Of a DNA stretch of 33,681 nucleotides, positions 1 through 7,929 are shown piece after piece (position 1 is the first letter of the stretch; every line of letters begins with the position of its first letter). The notes under the pieces are model-generated. The model was given only the letters and a program-made list of their open reading frames with translations. It did not search any database and was not told where the DNA came from. The DNA comes from Spirochaetota bacterium (GTDB taxonomy: Bacteria; Spirochaetota; Spirochaetia; SPDA01; JAJSAL01), in assembly GCA_024274705.1 (NCBI GenBank), contig JAJSAL010000033.1, positions 1 through 33,681 of the forward strand, read 5' to 3'. Position numbers and translations under genes: made by a program.

Positions 1-914
1 AAGGAGTTATCACGTGTATTATCGGTCTCTCTTACGAAGAATCTGTTATGGATACCCTCGATTATATCGGATCGAGAATGCACGAAACGGTTTTCCAGCT
101 CTACGATGAACGGATTACCATAGGAATAAGCGACAGGATAGGTTCACTCAACCGCTTATCAACAGGTTATCATCAGGCCAAGGAAGCGCTTAAAAGAATT
201 TTTTTCGAAGGTACCGGGGGAACGTTTTATTACACCCGGCGAAGCATTGTGGATAAAGAACTCTCAGAGGAGGGAACCAACCACCTGGTGAAAATTCTTT
301 CTATTTCATCCCCTTCGAACCTGCACGATGTGATTCGGGAGGTTGAACTTTTTTCTCAGCACCTCGTCACAAAAGAAACAATTACACCGAAGCGGGTAAA
401 AGCAATATACTTAAGCATTCTATACCATGTACTGGAGCTCGCGCGGAATGCTGAACTGGAAACCGATGGTATTCTCAAGTATCCTTCTGAAATCGTAGAT
501 GCTTCCGAGACATTCAGTGAAATGACGGCAAACCTCACAAAGGTATTTATTACTATTAAAAAAGGGTTGGATAAACGATATTCTGATTCTTCCATGCGCC
601 TGGTGGATGGTGTAAACGCGTTCATCGAAGACCACGTGGAAATGAAAATCAAACTTGAAGATATTGCAAAACATGTCAATTTCAGTCCTTCTTATGTAAG
701 CCGTATTTATAAACAGAAAACCGGTAATACGGTCCACGATCGAATTATCCAGGTGAAGATTGAAAAATCCAAACATATGCTGATGGATGGACATACTCTT
801 GCCCGGATAGCTGAAGATCTCGATTTTTCATCGGAGAGTCACTTCATCAAAGTCTTTAAAAAGCACATTGGAACAACTCCGGGTAGTTTTCTTAAAAGTG
901 TACGATCGTACTAG
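1..914 (+). CDS. AraC-family transcriptional regulator, YesN-like (5' end outside window)
   Basis: The reading frame is open from the left edge of the window, so the true start lies upstream. The ATG at 48 sits inside conserved sequence and is probably internal. The first visible part (TIGISD, then a YHQAKEAL-type helix) resembles the central domain of YesN-type regulators. The last ~100 residues form a double helix-turn-helix: LEDIAKHVNFSPSYVSRIYKQKTG, followed by IAEDLDFSSESHFIKVFKKHIGTTP, ending LKSVRSY. In this family the N-terminus is usually a response-regulator receiver domain or membrane sensor, which cannot be judged here. The gene lies directly upstream of and co-oriented with a sugar ABC transporter, so I infer that it activates that operon. 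The family call is firm; the ligand or signal is unknown. Confidence 0.85.
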   Translation, partial: GVITCIIGLSYEESVMDTLDYIGSRMHETVFQLYDERITIGISDRIGSLNRLSTGYHQAKEALKRIFFEGTGGTFYYTRRSIVDKELSEEGTNHLVKILSISSPSNLHDVIREVELFSQHLVTKETITPKRVKAIYLSILYHVLELARNAELETDGILKYPSEIVDASETFSEMTANLTKVFITIKKGLDKRYSDSSMRLVDGVNAFIEDHVEMKIKLEDIAKHVNFSPSYVSRIYKQKTGNTVHDRIIQVKIEKSKHMLMDGHTLARIAEDLDFSSESHFIKVFKKHIGTTPGSFLKSVRSY

Positions 915-983
915 ATCTGTACATTATTTTATCTAAATGGCAACAGCGGATCCCCGGTTTCTTATCAAGAGGATACAGGATTT

Positions 984-1005
984 ACACAATTGACGATGAT
1001 TGTGT
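984..1005. promoter_or_regulatory. Inverted repeat, candidate operator upstream of the binding-protein gene
   Basis: ACACAAT (984-990) and ATTGTGT (999-1005) form a perfect 7-bp inverted repeat around an 8-bp spacer, about 65 bp before the start codon. It is the only obvious dyad in the 155-bp gap. I see no convincing -35/-10 pair beside it. A role as a regulator site is inferred. Confidence 0.4.
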
Positions 1006-1069
1006 GGTGACCGGCACGCACTGTGAGTTTAGACTGTGAAAAACACACTTCATCCTTAAGGAGGATTGT

Positions 1070-2383
1070 ATGAAAAAAAGAATGTTTCTCAATGGGGTAT
1101 TGACTCTGCTGTTTCTGCTGATCGCGGCAGGTATCGTGGTCGCGGGTGGAAAAAAGGAAGGTGAATCTGAAAAGATCGAATTGAAGGTGTGGATCAACGG
1201 CAGTGACAGTTACATCGGTCCGGAGGAACAGAAACTGCCCCAGGATCAATGGTACATCTCCCAGGCCTTCAACCGGTTTGAAGAGATGCACCCCGGGGTT
1301 TCCATCGAGCTCACCGTACCGCCTGATCAGGAGGGAGCACACCAGTCTTTTAAAGCTGCCGGCCTTGCCGGAAATGCTCCGGATATTGCGAACCTGTGGA
1401 CAGGACAGCCGATCTTCGCTCTTAAGGATGTAATCCTGGACATCACCGATATGGTTCCCCAAGCAGACCTTGACAATATCTGGGGATGGGAGAGCGTGCG
1501 TCTCGATTTCGATCCTCAAGGTCCGATTTTAGGATATCCTGCTAGTCAAAATCAGCTGTGTTTGCTGCTCTATAACAAGCGCATTATAAAAGAAGCAGGA
1601 TTGGATTTCGATAAGAACCCGCCGAGAACCCTTGCCGAATTCGATGCAGCCTGCTTAAAGATAAAGGCTCTCGGAGTAGACCCGGTGGCTGTAGATGAAA
1701 GTTTCCCCTGGTTTTTTGCATGGATAGGGGATTACTGGTGGGTACAAGTGACGGGTTCTGAAGGAATTCTTGCCGCCACAAGGGGTCAGAAAAAGTTCAG
1801 TTCCGACAGGGGCCTTCTGGATGCCCTGGCATATTATCGATCCATGTATGAAAATGGATTCTTCAACGAAGATATGGGTACATCTGCGGATTCCTGGAAC
1901 CGGTTTCTGCAGGGACAGGCTGCCATGACGCCTGTGGTTACCAGTTTTTTCAGCGACGGTGAGAAGGCCCTGGGCAAAGACCTGGGGATACTGATGCCTC
2001 CGGATAGTCCTAACGGTAAGATTAAAGGATCCACTATCGGTGGGCCGGGACAGTCCCTGGTGGGAGCGAAGAAAACCGAGTATCCCGAAATGGTTGTTAA
2101 ACTGATGTCCTTTCTCAATTCGAAGGAAGAGGTGATGCTGGCCCAGAAATTCATGCCGGTACCTCCCGTCCGCACGGATATGACCGTTGATGAACTCGGA
2201 TGGGACAAAGGATCTGAAATTGTAAAAGTGCTTGATTATAGTGATTCGTACATTTACTGGCCGGACAACTTGCTTTCCGGCGGTGTAGCCGAGGTATTCT
2301 ATAAGCTGACACCTCTGGTAGCCCTCGGGAAGATGACTCCCGGAGAACTGGCCGCCGAAATGGACAAGAACGCAGGGAAATAG
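1070..2383 (+). CDS. Extracellular sugar-binding protein of an ABC transporter (family 1)
   Basis: This 437-residue protein has a Sec signal peptide (KKR, then a hydrophobic stretch to about residue 26, probable cleavage near VVAG/GKKEG). There is no lipobox cysteine. The AGGKKEG junction is typical of spirochaetal binding proteins. The mature part follows the family 1 pattern: an ITDMVPQ stretch, a YPASQNQLCLLLYNKRIIKEAG segment that matches the usual YNK hinge strand, and a long helical C-terminus. It should capture a carbohydrate outside the membrane and deliver it to the two permeases encoded next. The start is set by a strong ribosome-binding site, AAGGAGG, a few bases before ATG. No ATPase gene is nearby, so a shared MsmK/UgpC-type ATPase elsewhere is likely. 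The substrate cannot be told from sequence. Confidence 0.9.
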   Translation: MKKRMFLNGVLTLLFLLIAAGIVVAGGKKEGESEKIELKVWINGSDSYIGPEEQKLPQDQWYISQAFNRFEEMHPGVSIELTVPPDQEGAHQSFKAAGLAGNAPDIANLWTGQPIFALKDVILDITDMVPQADLDNIWGWESVRLDFDPQGPILGYPASQNQLCLLLYNKRIIKEAGLDFDKNPPRTLAEFDAACLKIKALGVDPVAVDESFPWFFAWIGDYWWVQVTGSEGILAATRGQKKFSSDRGLLDALAYYRSMYENGFFNEDMGTSADSWNRFLQGQAAMTPVVTSFFSDGEKALGKDLGILMPPDSPNGKIKGSTIGGPGQSLVGAKKTEYPEMVVKLMSFLNSKEEVMLAQKFMPVPPVRTDMTVDELGWDKGSEIVKVLDYSDSYIYWPDNLLSGGVAEVFYKLTPLVALGKMTPGELAAEMDKNAGK

Positions 2384-2424
2384 CCTGTTAATTCCTTACT
2401 GTATTGCTTAAGTGGGATTAATCA

Positions 2425-2446
2425 GCCGGCACGTTTTCGTGCCGGC
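2425..2446 (+). terminator. Intercistronic hairpin after the binding-protein gene
   Basis: A perfect 9-bp stem (GCCGGCACG / CGTGCCGGC) closes on a TTTT loop. It is followed by CCTTTG rather than a long T tract. Such hairpins between binding-protein and permease genes commonly act as partial terminators or 3' mRNA stabilisers, making the binding protein more abundant than the membrane parts. The structure is seen; the function is inferred. Confidence 0.7.
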
Positions 2447-2500
2447 CCTTTGTCATCCTTCGGGAATAGCTGTTATACTTTACATAGAGCGGTATCTTAT

Positions 2501-3393
2501 ATGAGAGGAATGGCGAATAAAAGATTGTATTTTCGGGCTTATCTTTCTCTTTTACCCCTCATTGCCGTGCTGGTAGTGATGAGGGGATATCCCATCATTT
2601 CAGCAATAGGAAAAAGCTTTACCAACTGGGACGGGTTATATCGTAGTGAGTGGGTGGGCTTTCAAAACTACGTAGATTTCATTAAAGATGGCCCTTTTCT
2701 CATGATCCTCAGAAACACCCTTGTGCTTCTGATCAGTGTACCTCTTCAGGTTTTTTTTGGGTTCCTCATTGCCCTTCTGCTGTATGAGAAGGTAAAGGGC
2801 TGGCAATTTTTCCGTGGGGTTATTTATACGCCCCAGATTATTTCAGCTATGATCATTGGATACCTGTTCAAGATCTTTTTCAGTCTTCGGGGACCCTTTA
2901 ACGGTGTGCTAACCTCCCTGGGGCTGGAACGTTTTGCTATCGAATGGTTCGGAAACACCTATACGGCCCGGGAGTTATAGTAATCAGCCTTGTCTGGTTC
3001 GGTATCGGCTGGCAGGCAATTGTCATGCTCGGCGGGCTTTCCACGATATCTCCTTCAGTGTTCGAAGCAGCGATCCTCGACGGGGCTAATTACTGGCAGA
3101 GAGCATTCCGGGTTATTGTTCCGATGATGATCAGGGTCATCGAGTTTGCAGTTATTGCATCCAGTGTGTGGACCTTGACGCAGCTCTTCCCGTTCCTCTA
3201 TTCCATGACCCGCGGCGGTCCCGGGTACGAGACAACAACCCTTGACTACATGATCTACCTCAAGTCCTTCGGAACCGGAGCAGGCAGTAATTACGGTATG
3301 GCCTGTGCTATCGCGGTGATTCTTCTGTTCATCGTAACAGTGCTTACCCTTATCGAAAGACGGGTAACCGAACAATCCGAGGACTGGGTGTAA
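2501..3393 (+). pseudogene. Sugar ABC transporter permease (MalF type), interrupted by a 1-nt frameshift
   Basis: Two reading frames together make one ~297-residue permease. Frame one (from the ATG at 2501 or 2510 to the stop at 2978-2980) gives the N-terminal membrane segments and the periplasmic loop (YPIISAIGKSFTNWDG, then GFQNYVDFI). Frame two continues VIVISLVWFGIGWQAIV, then the ATPase-contact EAA loop (EAAILDGANYWQRAFRVIVP), and ends ERRVTEQSEDWV. The frames differ as if one base had been lost near the CCCGGG at about 2967-2972. Restoring one C would read TAPGVIVIS, which fits the family. Either the gene is broken or this is a sequencing error. Neighbouring transporter genes are intact, so error or recent mutation is plausible. 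Confidence 0.85.
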
Positions 3394-3399
3394 CAGCGT

Positions 3400-4230
3400 A
3401 TGAGGACAATATATAAAACACGAAATACAGCGGTGTTTATCCTGCTGTCGGTAATGACCGCAACATTTCTCTATCCTCTTTACTACATGTTTATAAATGC
3501 CCTTAAAAGCAGGACTGAATACTTTACCGATCCGTTTGCCCTTCCAAAAGGGAGTATCGGGTTTATCAATTTTGAAACTATGATCAGCCAGATGAAAATC
3601 TTCAGGCTTTTTGTCAATTCCTTCATCGTCTCCGCTCTGACGGTTGTGCTTCTCCTGATAATCGGTGTATTCGCAAGTTATGTTTTTGCGAAAATGAATT
3701 TTAAGGGCAGGAAATTCCTATATATGGCGGTTATCATGACCATGTTCATTCCAAGCCAGGTTACTATCATTCCCCTGTATGTACTTTTTTCTAAAGCCGG
3801 TCTCGTGAACAGGTACTGGTCGGTTATTTTTTCCTATGTTGCGTTGTTCATTCCGGAAGCTGTGCTCCTTCTCACCGCGGCATTCAGGGGTATATTGGAA
3901 GAATTGATCGAGGCTTCAGAGATCGACGGGTGTCATTACCTGCAGAAAATCTGGCACGTGGTGGTGCCCATGGGAAAATCGGCCATATCCCTTACCATTA
4001 TTTTCTATTTTATCATGTCCTGGAACGATCTGTTTACTCCCATGATATTTCTTCAGAGTATGGACAAGCGTACGGTTATGGTCGCACTGGCGGCACTCAT
4101 GGGGCGTTATCAGGGTAGTCCCACCCTTCAATTCGCAGGGCTCTTATTGGGGGCAATTCCAGCTCTCATAATTTATATGATTTTTCAGCGCCGGATCATT
4201 CATGGAATGACGTTCGGTGCCATTAAATGA
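3400..4230 (+). CDS. Sugar ABC transporter permease (MalG type)
   Basis: This 276-residue inner-membrane permease has about six hydrophobic segments. Its cytoplasmic EAA loop is readable as EELIEASEIDGCHYLQKIWH, followed by VVPMGKSAISLTII and the SWNDLFTPMIFL motif typical of MalG/UgpE-like subunits. It begins 6 bp after the MalF-type stop codon, so translation is probably coupled. The C-terminus RRIIHGMTFGAIK is the standard ending of this family. With the partner permease and the upstream binding protein it forms the importer; the ATPase is encoded elsewhere. Confidence 0.92.
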   Translation: MRTIYKTRNTAVFILLSVMTATFLYPLYYMFINALKSRTEYFTDPFALPKGSIGFINFETMISQMKIFRLFVNSFIVSALTVVLLLIIGVFASYVFAKMNFKGRKFLYMAVIMTMFIPSQVTIIPLYVLFSKAGLVNRYWSVIFSYVALFIPEAVLLLTAAFRGILEELIEASEIDGCHYLQKIWHVVVPMGKSAISLTIIFYFIMSWNDLFTPMIFLQSMDKRTVMVALAALMGRYQGSPTLQFAGLLLGAIPALIIYMIFQRRIIHGMTFGAIK

Positions 4231-4246
4231 CCATTGGAGGCATCAC

Positions 4247-5602
4247 ATGAGAGCCGTTACGGCCGGTTTCGTTGGATTCGGAGAAGTCAACATACCGAGA
4301 GAAATGATCGAGCGGAAGTGCTCTGAAGCAGCTGAACAGCTTAAGAGTCTTTGTATCGATCTGCTCGAAACACCGCCGGTCAGTGACGATCCGGAAGGGA
4401 AAGAAGCGGAAAGGGCAATCAGGGAACTCAAAGAAAGGGAGTTCGATTTTCTGGTGGTGTGTATCGCCGGGTGGATTCCAAGCCACGCGGTTATCACGGT
4501 AACGACGGAGTTCGATCATGTTACCATGCTCCTCTGGGGTCTTACCGGGTGGATGGAGAAGGGCCGGCTGGTTACAACGGCGGACCAGGCGGGGACGACG
4601 GCTCTCCGGAGTACTTTCGAAGGCTTACGTTATACTTTCAAGTACGTATACAGTACCATCGATTCAGGGGCTCCGTTTAAAAAGATCGAGAGTTTCGCAG
4701 CGGCAGCGAGGGCCCGTAATCTCTTGAGGCATTCCAGGATAGGGATGATGGGGTACCGGGACATGAACCTCTACGGCACCATGTTCGACGGCATGTCTCT
4801 GCGCAGAGACTTAGGGGTGGAAATCGAATTCTTCGAAATGCTGGAGATAGTGCAGAGGATCGATGCCCTCGAGGTTTCTGAGGTCAACGGTGTTGTCGAT
4901 GAAGTTCGGAAAAAATGGGTGTTCGAAAAACCTGCTTCCAGGAAAACCCTGAAACAAGGAGCGGAACTCTACCTGGCGGTAAAGGAGAAAACCCTTCAGC
5001 GGGGATACCAAGCTGTTTCCCTCATCGATGTGGACGGGGTTAAAAAACTCCTGAACTTTGCCCCTGCCATGGCTTTCATGCTGTTAGGGGACGATCCCGG
5101 TGTTTGTACGATCCCGGAAAATGACTCGTTAGGTGCAGTTACCCAGCTGGCGACCAAATACCTTACCGGCCAGTGCGCGGCTTACATGGAGTTCTATGAA
5201 TTCATGGAAGACCGGGTACTTATGGGTGTTCCCGATTTCGTACCTTCCGAAATAGTAGACGGCAAGGTCACGGTCAAAGCAACAGCCTTCGGAGGGTTCG
5301 GCGAAGGGGTGCTCAACATTTCGAAAGTGAAAACCGGTACAGTGACCCTTGCACGTCTTACCGGGGAGGACGGCCGGTATTCATTGCATATGGTTACAGG
5401 GGAAGCGGTGCCGCCACGGAGCTGGGAGGAAGCGGGGTGGGAGCCGCCGGCTCCGCAGTTGCCCAGCCTGGAGATCATCCTGGATACTCCGGTGGAGGAT
5501 TTTGCAGACAAGGTGCTGTCCCAGCACTACATCCTCTCCTATGGGGACAACACTCAAGAGTTCGAAGATCTCTGCGGCATTCTGGATATCGATATATACT
5601 GA
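4247..5602 (+). CDS. L-fucose/L-arabinose isomerase-superfamily protein
   Basis: The protein has 451 residues. I prefer the ATG at 4247 because TTGGAGG lies 6 bp upstream; longer in-frame extensions lack this and overlap the permease. The N-terminus (AVTAGFVGFGEVN) and the layout match the FucI/AraA fold. This includes CIAGWIPSHAVI for the sugar-binding domain, PENDSLGAVTQ around E291, AYMEFYEF around E315/E318, and a C-terminal SQHYILSYGD with H427. These are plausible metal and substrate ligands by analogy with FucI. It would interconvert an aldose and a ketose in the cytoplasm. It is the last gene of the transporter operon, so it probably acts first on the imported sugar. It is distinct from the second isomerase at 25226-26608. 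The substrate is not determined. Confidence 0.75.
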   Translation: MRAVTAGFVGFGEVNIPREMIERKCSEAAEQLKSLCIDLLETPPVSDDPEGKEAERAIRELKEREFDFLVVCIAGWIPSHAVITVTTEFDHVTMLLWGLTGWMEKGRLVTTADQAGTTALRSTFEGLRYTFKYVYSTIDSGAPFKKIESFAAAARARNLLRHSRIGMMGYRDMNLYGTMFDGMSLRRDLGVEIEFFEMLEIVQRIDALEVSEVNGVVDEVRKKWVFEKPASRKTLKQGAELYLAVKEKTLQRGYQAVSLIDVDGVKKLLNFAPAMAFMLLGDDPGVCTIPENDSLGAVTQLATKYLTGQCAAYMEFYEFMEDRVLMGVPDFVPSEIVDGKVTVKATAFGGFGEGVLNISKVKTGTVTLARLTGEDGRYSLHMVTGEAVPPRSWEEAGWEPPAPQLPSLEIILDTPVEDFADKVLSQHYILSYGDNTQEFEDLCGILDIDIY

Positions 5603-5652
5603 GCATATAAAACAACTGCCCGATAAACAGACAGACTGATTCATTCTCTTCA

Positions 5653-5805
5653 CTAACCCCGGCGGGTGTCATGGCTTAGCTGATCTTTAATGCTCGTTAT
5701 CTCGTTTGCCAGGCGTGTCTGCCGTCTACTCATCCGGATGGTGTAGCCCCAGAGTGCCAGCCAGATGATAAGATAAGCGCTGAAAAGATACCATAGATTT
5801 TCCAT
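5653..5805 (-). CDS. ccmD: CcmD-like heme exporter subunit (50 aa)
   Basis: A small gene of 50 codons, with AAGGAGAAGGG immediately upstream of its ATG at 5805. The product reads MENLWYLFSAYLIIW, then LALWGYTIRMSRRQTRL, followed by a charged tail. This is one N-terminal membrane helix, then the RMSRRQ basic stretch and a short coil, the classic shape of CcmD. In System I, CcmD binds CcmC and CcmABC and is needed to release heme-loaded CcmE. It lies 26 bp after ccmC, the usual place, and is the last gene of the cluster. Convergent with the isomerase gene that ends at 5602. Confidence 0.85.
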   Translation of the reverse strand: MENLWYLFSAYLIIWLALWGYTIRMSRRQTRLANEITSIKDQLSHDTRRG

Positions 5806-5831
5806 ATTTCCCTTCTCCTTCGGTCGTTTTC

Positions 5832-6521
5832 TTACGATTCCCGTTCTTCAAGGATAGCCCGGATTTCCTCCATGGCATTCTCGTTGAATCCGGCTTTTAT
5901 TCTTGTAAGCAGCATAAATGAGTACAGGAGGGTAAAAGCCCCAAGGGACACCAGGAGTGTTGCCAGCATTCTGCTTTCAATATTCATACCCGACCGGTTG
6001 AGTACGATTGGGTGCATGGACCTCCACCAGCGAATGGACATGAACACAAGCGGGACATTGACGAACCCGACAATCCCGATTACTGCTGATAAACGGGCCC
6101 GTTTTTCACCTTCGTCGATAGCTTTGCGGACCATGAGATACCCAAGATAAATCATCCAGAGAATGAGCATGGTTGTCAATCTTGGTTCCCAGGTCCACCA
6201 GGTGTTCCATGCTTTTTTGGCCCAGATTGAACCGGTTATTAAAACGAGAGAACTGAATACCATACCGATCTCAGCCGACGATAACGAAATTATTTCCCAC
6301 TTGATTGAACGGGTTGCCAGGTAGAGTATGCTGCTTATAAAAACAACGAAGAAAGCGAGAAAGGCTATCCAGGCCAGGGGAAGGTGAAAATAGAAGATAC
6401 GCTGCACATCTCCCATTATTCGTTCCGTTGGTGCGTAAATGAACGTCATATAGAGCGCCAGGCTCATACTCAGCAACGAGAGTGAAGCCAGCAGGTTATC
6501 AAAAAAGTCAGACTTATGCAT
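5832..6521 (-). CDS. ccmC: Heme exporter protein CcmC
   Basis: The 229-residue inner-membrane protein has six hydrophobic segments and the tryptophan-rich heme-handling motif NTWWTWEPRLTTML (residues ~106-119). The predicted axial histidines are present: H46 in FYFHLPLAW and H170 in WRSMHP. CcmC attaches heme to CcmE in the periplasm. Most homologues have WDxR in the WWD motif where this one has WEPR, a conservative change. It is placed after ccmB and before ccmD, as in classical ccmABCD operons. Confidence in identity is high. Confidence 0.95.
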   Translation of the reverse strand: MHKSDFFDNLLASLSLLSMSLALYMTFIYAPTERIMGDVQRIFYFHLPLAWIAFLAFFVVFISSILYLATRSIKWEIISLSSAEIGMVFSSLVLITGSIWAKKAWNTWWTWEPRLTTMLILWMIYLGYLMVRKAIDEGEKRARLSAVIGIVGFVNVPLVFMSIRWWRSMHPIVLNRSGMNIESRMLATLLVSLGAFTLLYSFMLLTRIKAGFNENAMEEIRAILEERES

Positions 6522-6531
6522 GTTTTCTCCC

Positions 6532-7209
6532 TTATTCGCTTATAACGTATTCAAAGGTCAAGATACCAATAATGATAAAAATGACATCATAGGCTACAAG
6601 TAGTTTTAACCAGGAGCCTACCTGTGCTAATTTCTGCCCCAGAAAAACCCCGTCCAGAGCCTTAACAGCAGCAATGATGATGGGCACAATAATGGGGAAG
6701 AATAAGATGGGCAGCAGGATTTCCCGTAAACGAATGTTCGTTGCCATTGCAGCATACAGGGTGCCCACAGCCACGAACCCAAGCACCGTTAAACCCAGGA
6801 TCGCCCATATCCGGTGCATTAACGGGAATATACCGATGTTGAAAAAAAAGCCCAGTGCAGCCAGGCTGAAAATCATAATAATAATTAAAAAAATAAAATT
6901 GCTCAACATTTTGCCCAGGTACAGGGCACTCCTGTCAATCGGTGCCAGCAGTAAACCCTGTATCGCCTCGTGTTCACGCTCCAAAGCAAAAGACCTGCTC
7001 AGCCCCAGCAAACCGGCAAAACTGAAAGCCACCAGCAGGATCCCCGGGGCAAAAGACGCACGGTTTTCCAGGCCCGGTTCGAAAGTGAAATTAAAAATCA
7101 CAATTACAATAAGGGAGAAGACAACCATGGAAGGTACCCGGTCATGGCTTCGTGCTTCTATCCGTAAATCCTTTGCAGTCACCGTCAATACCTTGCGGAG
7201 ATACTTCAT
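6532..7209 (-). CDS. ccmB: Heme exporter protein CcmB (ABC permease)
   Basis: This 225-residue integral membrane protein carries the family's N-terminal VLTVTAKDLRIEARS segment and the LSRSFALEREHEAIQGLLLAPIDR stretch, the best-conserved part of CcmB. Six hydrophobic helices follow. It starts directly after the ccmA stop codon (start at 7209, stop codon 7210-7212). CcmA and CcmB form the ABC transporter of System I, which uses ATP hydrolysis to free heme-CcmE from CcmC and CcmD. No irregularity is seen. Confidence 0.95.
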   Translation of the reverse strand: MKYLRKVLTVTAKDLRIEARSHDRVPSMVVFSLIVIVIFNFTFEPGLENRASFAPGILLVAFSFAGLLGLSRSFALEREHEAIQGLLLAPIDRSALYLGKMLSNFIFLIIIMIFSLAALGFFFNIGIFPLMHRIWAILGLTVLGFVAVGTLYAAMATNIRLREILLPILFFPIIVPIIIAAVKALDGVFLGQKLAQVGSWLKLLVAYDVIFIIIGILTFEYVISE

Positions 7210-7929
7210 CTATATTCTCTCTTCAATATGGTCTAAGTAGAAATCCTCAAAGTTTTCCGCGTCAAGGTCCGCCCGTGGAGCTTTGAATATTATACGACCC
7301 CGGACGATAACCGCCACATGGGTACAAAGATTCAGTCCCAGTCTTATGTCGTGGGTTGTCAGCACAATGGTACGGTCCTCGGCGTGCAGGGATTGTAGCA
7401 GTTTCTGGAAATTTCTCACGGCGTGCCGGTCCAGGCCGGAATAAGGTTCGTCTAAAAGGAGGACCGCCGGCTCATGCAGAAGAGCTCTTGCTATAGCCAG
7501 GCGCTGTTGCATTCCCCTTGAAAAATTCCGCACCCGTTCGTTTGCCCAACGGTGTAATCCGACTTCCTTCAGCGACCGCCGTACTTTCTCAGAAACACCG
7601 GACACATCATACAGTTTTCCGTAGAACAACAGGTTCTCATGAGCAGTAAGGTCACTGTAAAGAAAGGTCTGATGTGAGACCATGCCGATCATGCGGCGAA
7701 AATTTTCATCCGCTTTTTCAACCGGGATTCCTCCGACGGATAACGCTCCTGAAGATGGTTTGAGTAGAGTAGCCAATATTCCCGTCAGCGTCGTTTTGCC
7801 GGCCCCGTTAGGGCCGAAAAAAACCCAGAATTCGCCGGACCGGATTATTAAGTCGATACTCTTAAGAGCACGGTTGTATCCGAAAACCTTCTCCAATCCC
7901 CGGGCACACAGGATTCCGGTTTCACTCAT
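7210..7929 (-). CDS. ccmA: Cytochrome c biogenesis ATP-binding protein CcmA
   Basis: A 239-residue ABC ATPase. The Walker A motif is GPNGAGKT (39-46), the signature FSRGMQQR (136-143) and the Walker B LLLDEP (157-162); an H-loop follows in LTTHDIR. The gene overlaps the end of the upstream membrane-protein gene by ATGA (7926-7929), so translation is coupled. It works with CcmB to energise release of heme-loaded CcmE. The assignment to CcmA rather than another ABC ATPase rests on its position immediately before ccmB and ccmC. Confidence 0.94.
   Translation of the reverse strand: MSETGILCARGLEKVFGYNRALKSIDLIIRSGEFWVFFGPNGAGKTTLTGILATLLKPSSGALSVGGIPVEKADENFRRMIGMVSHQTFLYSDLTAHENLLFYGKLYDVSGVSEKVRRSLKEVGLHRWANERVRNFSRGMQQRLAIARALLHEPAVLLLDEPYSGLDRHAVRNFQKLLQSLHAEDRTIVLTTHDIRLGLNLCTHVAVIVRGRIIFKAPRADLDAENFEDFYLDHIEERI

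Noticed and set aside
965..1519. Minus-strand frame of 184 codons
   Set aside because: It is opposite the binding-protein gene, whose signal peptide and RBS are clear.
2450..2500. TTG start extending the MalF-type permease upstream
   Set aside because: The added residues are not family-like, and the stretch begins at the edge of the intercistronic hairpin; ATG at 2501 or 2510 fits better.
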